DNA of 10,472 bases from Bacillota bacterium (GTDB taxonomy: Bacteria > Bacillota > UBA4882 > UBA8346), in assembly GCA_023392595.1 (NCBI GenBank), contig JAEVYU010000051.1, positions 1-10,472 on the forward strand, in the 5' to 3' direction. Position 1 is the stretch's first letter, and each line of letters opens with the position of its first letter. Made by a program: the position numbers and the translations under genes. The notes under the pieces were generated by a model that saw nothing but the letters and a program-made list of their open reading frames with translations, was not told the origin of the DNA and ran no database searches. This document shows, in pieces, positions 5,742 to 10,472 of this stretch.

Positions 5742-7065
5742 AACCCAAATGGAAGCCGCCAAAAACGGCACCGTTTCAAAAGAGCTGGCCCAGGTCGCCA
5801 AAGATGAAGGACTCCCGGAGCAAGAATTGCTTTCCCTGGTAGCCACCGGGCAGGTCGCCATTCCCGCCAACATTCGCCATCAATCTTTGCATCCAAGCGG
5901 CGTCGGTCATGGACTCAGGACAAAAATCAATGTCAACCTCGGCATTTCCGGTGACTGTGCCGATTACAACGCGGAGATGGAAAAAGTCAAGCTAGCTATC
6001 AAATATGGTGCGGAAGCCATCATGGACCTAAGTAATTACGGCAAGACCCATGAATTTAGAAAAAAACTGATTGAATACTCTCCTGCCATGATTGGCACGG
6101 TTCCCATCTACGATGCAGTTGGCTATCTGGATAAAGATTTAAAAGACATCACGGCACAAGACTTTTTGGAAGTTGTCCGTCTCCATGCCCGTGAGGGCGT
6201 TGATTTCATGACCATTCATGCGGGCCTCAACCGCCGGGCCGTCGAAATTTTTATGCGTGAAAAACGGCAAATGAATATCGTTTCACGGGGCGGGTCTCTG
6301 CTGTTCGCTTGGATGAAAATGACCGGCAATGAAAACCCTTTCTATGAATACTATGATGATCTTTTAACTATCCTGCGTCAATATGACGTCACCATCAGCC
6401 TAGGCGATGCGCTTCGCCCCGGCAGCATTCAGGACTCGACAGACGCTTCGCAAATCACCGAGCTAATGGAGCTTGGATACTTAACAAAACGGGCCTGGCA
6501 ACAGGATGTGCAAGTGATGGTGGAAGGGCCGGGCCATATGGCAATGGACGAAATCGCCGCCAATATGACGCTGGAAAAACGCCTGTGCCATGGTGCGCCA
6601 TTCTATGTATTAGGACCTTTGGTTACCGATATCGCACCTGGGTATGACCACATCACTTCCGCTATCGGCGGAGCCATCGCCGCAGCAAACGGTGCCGATT
6701 TTCTCTGCTATGTGACTCCCGCCGAACATTTGCGACTACCTGATTTACAAGATGTAAAAGATGGCATCATCGCTTCCAAAATAGCCGCTCACGCGGCGGA
6801 CATTGCCAAAGGAGTCAAAAATGCCCGCAACATTGATCATCGTATGAGTGAGGCCCGCCGCGTCCTGGACTGGGATGAAATGTTTAAACTGGCGCTCGAC
6901 GGTGAAAAAGCCAAAGCCTATTTCGAAAGTATTCCGCCGGAAGATAAACAGAGTTGCTCGATGTGCGGCAAAATGTGCGCAGCCAGAACCATGAACCGCA
7001 TTTTAAACGGCCAAGACGTTGAATTGAAATCCAATCTATCCAAAGAAGGAAAGGAATCAATATGA
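5731..7065 (+). CDS. thiC: Phosphomethylpyrimidine synthase (HMP-P synthase)
   Basis: A 444-residue non-canonical radical-SAM enzyme that rearranges aminoimidazole ribotide (AIR) into HMP-P. It is the short form without the N-terminal extension of proteobacterial and plant ThiC. Recognisable blocks are the substrate region KINVNLGISGD (65-75), EAIMDLSNYG, FMTIHAGLN (159-167), VSRGGSLL, SLGDALRPGS (223-232), VMVEGPGHM (262-270), PLVTDIAPGYDHITSAIGGA (296-315) and YVTPAEHLRLP. The C-terminal Cys cluster for the 4Fe-4S centre is at Cys409, Cys412 and Cys416, i.e. CX2CX3C, one residue tighter than the CX2CX4C usually quoted. AAAGGAG sits 9 bases before the ATG, inside the end of thiD, and the stop overlaps the thiM start in ATGA. 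Its product feeds ThiD. The enzyme needs iron-sulfur assembly and reduced electron donors encoded elsewhere. Confidence 0.97.
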   Translation: MNYKTQMEAAKNGTVSKELAQVAKDEGLPEQELLSLVATGQVAIPANIRHQSLHPSGVGHGLRTKINVNLGISGDCADYNAEMEKVKLAIKYGAEAIMDLSNYGKTHEFRKKLIEYSPAMIGTVPIYDAVGYLDKDLKDITAQDFLEVVRLHAREGVDFMTIHAGLNRRAVEIFMREKRQMNIVSRGGSLLFAWMKMTGNENPFYEYYDDLLTILRQYDVTISLGDALRPGSIQDSTDASQITELMELGYLTKRAWQQDVQVMVEGPGHMAMDEIAANMTLEKRLCHGAPFYVLGPLVTDIAPGYDHITSAIGGAIAAANGADFLCYVTPAEHLRLPDLQDVKDGIIASKIAAHAADIAKGVKNARNIDHRMSEARRVLDWDEMFKLALDGEKAKAYFESIPPEDKQSCSMCGKMCAARTMNRILNGQDVELKSNLSKEGKESI

Positions 7066-7895
7066 GAGAAGACCTCGCCATCCCCATCCAAATCGGGCAA
7101 ACCCTGGAGGAACTCCGGGAAAAAAAGCCCATCATCCATCATATTACCAATTATGTGACCGTCAATGACTGTGCCAATATTGTACTGGCTATCGGCGCAT
7201 CGCCGATAATGGCCGACGACATCGATGAAGTCGAGGCCATTACCGCCATTTCCTCCGCTTTAGTTCTCAATATCGGAACCCTGAATCAAAGAACGATTTC
7301 TTCAATGTTGGCTGCGGGAAAGAAGGCCAATCAAAGAAACATTCCGGTAATCCTGGATCCGGTGGGCGCCGGAGCATCGGAGCTGCGCAATCAAACAGTG
7401 ACCCGGTTGCTTGAACAAGTCAAAATCAGTATCCTGCGGGGGAATATGTCGGAAATCCGGTTTATTAGTGGTTTAGACGCTGCAACCAAAGGAGTTGACG
7501 CTGCCGCGAGCGATATCGCCAAAAGTCACCAAAGCGGTATGGAAATCGCGAAAAGCCTGGCCAAGAAACTAAACGCTGTGGTCGCCATTACCGGAGCCAC
7601 CGATCTAATTTCCGACGGCAAACGCACTGTACAAATTCAAAATGGCCATCCAATGTTATCGCAGGTAACAGGGACAGGTTGCATGAGCACCTCATTAGTA
7701 GGCGCTTTTGCCGGAGTGACCTCCGATTATTTTCTGGCGGCATCGGCCGGCATCACCTGCATGGGGATTGCCGGAGAGCTTGCCTATGAAACGGCCGGTT
7801 CCAAAGGTATCGGAAGCTATCACGGGGCCATCATCGACAGCATCAGCACCCTAAACCCTCAAATGATAATGAAAAAGGCCAAAACCCTTGAATAA
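7062..7895 (+). CDS. thiM: Hydroxyethylthiazole kinase
   Basis: A 277-residue ribokinase-like kinase that phosphorylates 4-methyl-5-(2-hydroxyethyl)thiazole with ATP, a salvage route for the thiazole half of thiamine. Family signatures are HHITNYVTVNDCANIVLAIG (26-45), ASPIMADD (46-53), ALVLNIGTL, PVILDPVGAGAS (95-106), ILRGNMSEI (124-132), VAITGATDLISD and the active-site QVTGTGCMSTSLVGAF (201-216) with the conserved Cys207. The length is usual for ThiM. The start codon overlaps the thiC stop by four bases (ATGA), with AAAGGA upstream. With no thiazole synthase genes in the window, this enzyme is the only visible source of thiazole phosphate for ThiE. Confidence 0.97.
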   Translation: MREDLAIPIQIGQTLEELREKKPIIHHITNYVTVNDCANIVLAIGASPIMADDIDEVEAITAISSALVLNIGTLNQRTISSMLAAGKKANQRNIPVILDPVGAGASELRNQTVTRLLEQVKISILRGNMSEIRFISGLDAATKGVDAAASDIAKSHQSGMEIAKSLAKKLNAVVAITGATDLISDGKRTVQIQNGHPMLSQVTGTGCMSTSLVGAFAGVTSDYFLAASAGITCMGIAGELAYETAGSKGIGSYHGAIIDSISTLNPQMIMKKAKTLE

Positions 7896-7960
7896 TAGAG
7901 TGGAAACCAAACTACCGCTCATGGAACAACTTTACTTTGAACCAACGGAGGGATCAAGCT

Positions 7961-8614
7961 ATGGACCCAATAATACCAAAGCCTCGAATCGATTATAGTC
8001 TTTATCTGGTCACGGATCAGGATTTAATGAGCACCCCCACCCTGGAACAGGCCGTAGAAGAAGCGATTGCCGGAGGGTGCACCTTTGTCCAGTTACGGGA
8101 GAAAAAAACCTCATCTCTGGATTTTTACAATACCGCCGTGGCGATCAAACGAATCACCGATGATCATGGCGTTCCCCTGATTATTAATGACCGGGTTGAT
8201 ATCGCCTTAGCCGTTGAAGCCGCAGGTGTTCATATCGGTCAGGAAGATTTACCCGCCTCCATTGTCCGGAAAATTATTGGCCCCGGGAAAATCTTGGGCC
8301 TCTCGGTTTCCAACCTGGAGGAAGCGATGAAGGCCCGGTTGGAGGGCGCAGATTATCTCGGCGTCGGCGCAATGTTCGCCACCGGAACCAAAACCGAAGC
8401 TAAACTGGTAACCATGGAAGAATTAAAACGGATCAAAGCAACTGTTGACCTACCCTGTGTGGTGATCGGCGGCATCAATGAAACAACCATTCCCTTGTTT
8501 CATCACGCGGGAATTGATGGAATTGCTGTAGTATCAGCCCTGATTGCCAAAAAGGATATCGTTTCGGCAGCCGGAAACTTGAAAAAGCTATTTTTACAAA
8601 CAAAGGGGAACTGA
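7961..8614 (+). CDS. thiE: Thiamine phosphate synthase
   Basis: A 217-residue TIM-barrel enzyme that couples HMP-PP and thiazole phosphate to thiamine monophosphate, releasing pyrophosphate. Signatures are YLVTDQDL (15-22), FVQLREK (42-48), LIINDRVDIALA (73-84, metal and pyrophosphate site), GVHIGQEDLP (89-98), the flexible loop VGAMFATGTKTEA (135-147), CVVIGGI (166-172) and GIAVVSALI (187-195). ATG at 7961 is chosen because GGAGGG lies 8 bases upstream. The TTG at 7937 would add an atypical tail and has no such site. The gene is 65 bp after thiM, the only real gap in the operon, and 2 bp before the HAD gene. The TKTEA loop and missing fusion favour a true ThiE over TenI. Confidence 0.96.
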   Translation: MDPIIPKPRIDYSLYLVTDQDLMSTPTLEQAVEEAIAGGCTFVQLREKKTSSLDFYNTAVAIKRITDDHGVPLIINDRVDIALAVEAAGVHIGQEDLPASIVRKIIGPGKILGLSVSNLEEAMKARLEGADYLGVGAMFATGTKTEAKLVTMEELKRIKATVDLPCVVIGGINETTIPLFHHAGIDGIAVVSALIAKKDIVSAAGNLKKLFLQTKGN

Positions 8615-8616
8615 TC

Positions 8617-9264
8617 ATGGTTGGTTTCAAGGCGGCTATCTTTGATTTAGACGGTACTCTGCTGGATTCCATGGGGGTATGGGAAAAAGTCGACTACGAC
8701 TTTTTGGCCAAGCGTAATTTGACGGTGCCGGAACAATATGTAAAAGCCATCGCTCCAATGAGTTTTACAGAAGCGGCGCAGTACACCGTTGATTTATTTC
8801 ATTTAAACGAAAAAATACCCGATATCATTGGGGAGTGGAATGACATGGTTCTCTACGAATACGGACATAACATATCATTAAAGCCCCATGTCCGTGAGTA
8901 TCTTGAATTCCTGAAACAACAACCTATTAAAATCGGAACGGCCACTAGTTTGCCAAAGTTGCTTTATGAACCGGTTCTAAAAAACAATGGAATCTATGAA
9001 TTATTCGACGCCCTCACCTCAACTGCCGAGGTGAGCCGTGGTAAGGAGCACCCGGATATTTACAGGCTGGCTGCCAAAAAATTAGGAGTGGCTCCCGGTG
9101 ATTGTATTGCCTTTGACGATATACTGGAAGCCATTACTGCCATTAAAGCAGCCGGTATGAAAGCCTATGGAGTCTATGACAGTTATTCCGCCCATCAAAA
9201 AGCGGCCATCCAGGCCATAGCTGACGGTTATGTTCATGACTTTAATGAAATGTTGATTCAATGA
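8617..9264 (+). CDS. HAD-superfamily phosphatase, possible thiamine-intermediate phosphatase
   Basis: A 215-residue haloacid-dehalogenase hydrolase of the beta-phosphoglucomutase/phosphatase type. Motif I is AIFDLDGTLLDSM with nucleophile Asp10 and acid/base Asp12. A helical cap follows at about 18-85. Motif II is GTATS (about 107-111), with motif III Lys143 in RGKEHPDIY and motif IV AFDDILEAITAIKAAGM with Asp167 and Asp168. All catalytic positions are present. It begins 2 bp after thiE with AAAGGGG as ribosome site, so it is the last gene of the TPP-regulated unit. HAD phosphatases that dephosphorylate thiamine monophosphate are known in some bacteria and plants, and such a step would be needed if TPP is made through thiamine and a pyrophosphokinase. 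A broad sugar-phosphate phosphatase is an equally simple reading of the fold. Family firm, substrate inferred. Confidence 0.9.
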   Translation: MVGFKAAIFDLDGTLLDSMGVWEKVDYDFLAKRNLTVPEQYVKAIAPMSFTEAAQYTVDLFHLNEKIPDIIGEWNDMVLYEYGHNISLKPHVREYLEFLKQQPIKIGTATSLPKLLYEPVLKNNGIYELFDALTSTAEVSRGKEHPDIYRLAAKKLGVAPGDCIAFDDILEAITAIKAAGMKAYGVYDSYSAHQKAAIQAIADGYVHDFNEMLIQ

Positions 9265-9265
9265 A

Positions 9266-9293
9266 ATCAAACCGGTAAAGGGACCGTTTTGAT
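9266..9293 (+). terminator. Hairpin at the end of the thiamine operon (possible terminator)
   Basis: ATCAAACCGGT (9266-9276) and ACCGTTTTGAT (9283-9293) form an 11-bp stem with one mismatch and a 6-nt loop, starting 2 bases after the stop codon of the HAD gene. No T-run follows on the plus strand, so it may be a weak intrinsic terminator, a stem protecting the 3' end, or a barrier against transcription from the IS. Confidence 0.45.
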
Positions 9294-9321
9294 GAGAGAA
9301 CTCAATACAATGATTTACTAA

Positions 9322-9340
9322 GGAAACACTGATTAATTAA
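9322..9340. repeat. Terminal inverted repeat (3' end) of the IS
   Basis: GGAAACACTGATTAATTAA at the IS boundary; the same end, with one difference, is found inverted at 103-121. The two copies define the terminus precisely, because homology stops on both sides at this point. Confidence 0.8.
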
Positions 9341-9446
9341 ACTTACAGCGTTTTTTCTTGATTAAATTTCTTGTTTTTGAAACATTTAAAGGCTAATATG
9401 CACATATTTACTGTTTCCAGGGGTAATTCCCCCGGAAAAGGGCGGG

Positions 9447-10439
9447 TTATACCCCGCAGAATTCTTTTTGTCTGCCAGCCCTGATGCACATTACCAGATT
9501 GGCGCTGGCAAATAGCATGAAAAACCTGTTTAGGTTCTTGGCTATTCCGCGATAGGATACTTTGGAATAACCGAATTGTCGCTTGACGATTAAAAATGGG
9601 TGCTCTACTTTGCAACATATCGATGACTTGCTGTTTTCAATTTGTTTGTCCCAATGTGTACCCTTATACTCAACGGTGATCTTACTTTGAGAAGGCCGTT
9701 TGTTGATACGAAAGTCTATTTGCCGGAGATTATTGTCGGACTTGATATCTTCACGCTTCTCGATCCCAAGATAGCCGGAATCGCCATAAACTACAGTGTC
9801 ATCATCCCGGACCAGCTTTGCTGCCTCGGTGATATCGTGCTCATTGGCTGAAGTTGCCGTTATGGTGTGGACATAGCCGCTGCCTGCGTCTACCCCGGAA
9901 TAGATTTTCATTCCAAAGTGCCATTGGTTCCCTTTTTTAGTTTGGTGCATTTCCGGGTCGCGTTGGCCGCTTTGGTTTTTGGTGGAACTCAGGGCGGCTA
10001 CGATGGTTGCGTCCACTTCCGTCCCACCATGCATGAGTAGACCCGCTTGATCAAGCCTGTCTCGTACGTCGTCAAATATGAGTTTGGCGATACCGTTATC
10101 TTCAATTAAATGGCGAAAGTGCAGTAACGTGGTGGCATCAGGTGCTTGCTCTTTCAAAAAGTCGATTCCCATAAAAGTGCGTATGGCGTAACTATCATAG
10201 ATGGCATCTTCGGTGCCTTCATCGGACAGATTGAACCAGTTCTGCAACAGGTACATCCGTAGCATGGTCTCTATTTCCCGTGGTTTACGGCCATGCTCGC
10301 CCTTAGGGTAATGGGGCTGGATCATCTCAACCCATTGTGACCACAGGATAATCGCGTTCATTGAGTTTAAAAAGTTTTCTCGCTTGGTTTGGCGCCGTCT
10401 GCTTGCGTATTCGAAATCGCTGAAAGTTTGTTGTTTCAT
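9447..10439 (-). CDS. IS5-family transposase (IS5 subgroup, InsH-like)
   Basis: A 330-residue DDE transposase that catalyses cut/strand-transfer of the IS. The N-terminal DUF772-type DNA-binding part includes GRKPREIETMLRMYLLQNWF (50-69) and DATTLLHFRHLIE (101-113). The catalytic residues are Asp143 (GTEVDATI), Asp220 (YGDSGY) and Glu279 (KVEHPFLIVKRQFG). The block STKNQSGQRDPEMHQTKKGN closely matches E. coli IS5 InsH as I remember it, as does the C-terminal LFASANL region. The reading frame is complete with all three catalytic residues and no frameshift, so it may be active. The ATG at 10439 has AAGGAG about 7 bases upstream. Length is close to that of InsH. Confidence 0.95.
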   Translation of the reverse strand: MKQQTFSDFEYASRRRQTKRENFLNSMNAIILWSQWVEMIQPHYPKGEHGRKPREIETMLRMYLLQNWFNLSDEGTEDAIYDSYAIRTFMGIDFLKEQAPDATTLLHFRHLIEDNGIAKLIFDDVRDRLDQAGLLMHGGTEVDATIVAALSSTKNQSGQRDPEMHQTKKGNQWHFGMKIYSGVDAGSGYVHTITATSANEHDITEAAKLVRDDDTVVYGDSGYLGIEKREDIKSDNNLRQIDFRINKRPSQSKITVEYKGTHWDKQIENSKSSICCKVEHPFLIVKRQFGYSKVSYRGIAKNLNRFFMLFASANLVMCIRAGRQKEFCGV

Positions 10440-10472
10440 GGATTTCTCCTTGTTTTTGTTACCTTAATTATA

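Larger units (their letters stand above)
9322..10472 (-). mobile_element. IS5-family (IS5 subgroup) insertion sequence, continuing past the window end
   Basis: The element's 3' end is at 9322, where the inverted-repeat sequence GGAAACACTGATTAATTAA begins, preceded by CTAA (9318-9321), a fit to the YTAR target duplication of the subgroup. It holds one transposase gene on the minus strand (10439-9447). The 125-bp non-coding tail (9322-9446) is shared with the partial element at 1-121. The other inverted repeat is not visible and should lie just beyond 10472. Confidence 0.9.

Noticed and set aside
1..10472. CRISPR array, tRNA, rRNA, or phage or defence genes
   Set aside because: No short regularly spaced repeats, no cloverleaf sequences and no recognisable phage or defence proteins were seen. 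The only sizeable direct repeat is the riboswitch pair.

Overview
The window looks like a chromosomal segment of a Bacillota (Firmicutes) bacterium, probably a clostridial or other anaerobic lineage. This is inferred from strong AGGAGG-type ribosome sites, vegetative promoters close to TTGACA/TATAAT, TPP riboswitches acting through intrinsic terminators, a short ThiC, and a MerR regulator resembling Bacillus AdhR. No 16S or ribosomal gene is present, so the genus cannot be named.

Layout. Bases 1-121 are the 3' end of an IS5-type insertion sequence whose body lies outside the window. A MerR regulator (177-596, +) follows and converges with an aldo/keto reductase (750-1667, -). The reductase promoter has the 19-bp spacer typical of MerR targets. 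After an AT-rich gap comes a 61-residue cysteine-rich protein (2048-2233, +). Next is a membrane-anchored protein with an MliC-like domain (2376-3257, -), divergent from a Gfo/Idh/MocA oxidoreductase (3527-4516, +).

The core is a thiamine operon (4513-9264, +). A near-consensus promoter overlaps the stop codon of the oxidoreductase gene. It is followed by two nearly identical TPP riboswitches in tandem, each with its own intrinsic terminator, and then thiD, thiC, thiM, thiE and a HAD-family phosphatase gene, with overlaps or tiny gaps at most junctions. ThiC and ThiD supply HMP-PP, ThiM salvages hydroxyethylthiazole, and ThiE joins them to thiamine monophosphate. No thiazole synthesis genes (thiG/S/H/F) and no thiL or thiamine pyrophosphokinase are in the window. 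The HAD protein may be a phosphatase acting on a thiamine intermediate.

The right end (9322 to beyond 10472) is an IS5-subgroup element with an apparently intact transposase on the minus strand. It is related, but not identical, to the IS end at the left edge, and the two face each other across the segment.

The strongest points for a second look are the tandem riboswitch pair, the MerR/aldo-keto reductase pair with its operator-like promoter, the operon-terminal HAD phosphatase, the small Cys-rich protein and the MliC fusion. I found no CRISPR array, tRNA or rRNA, and no clearly new defence or biosynthetic system.
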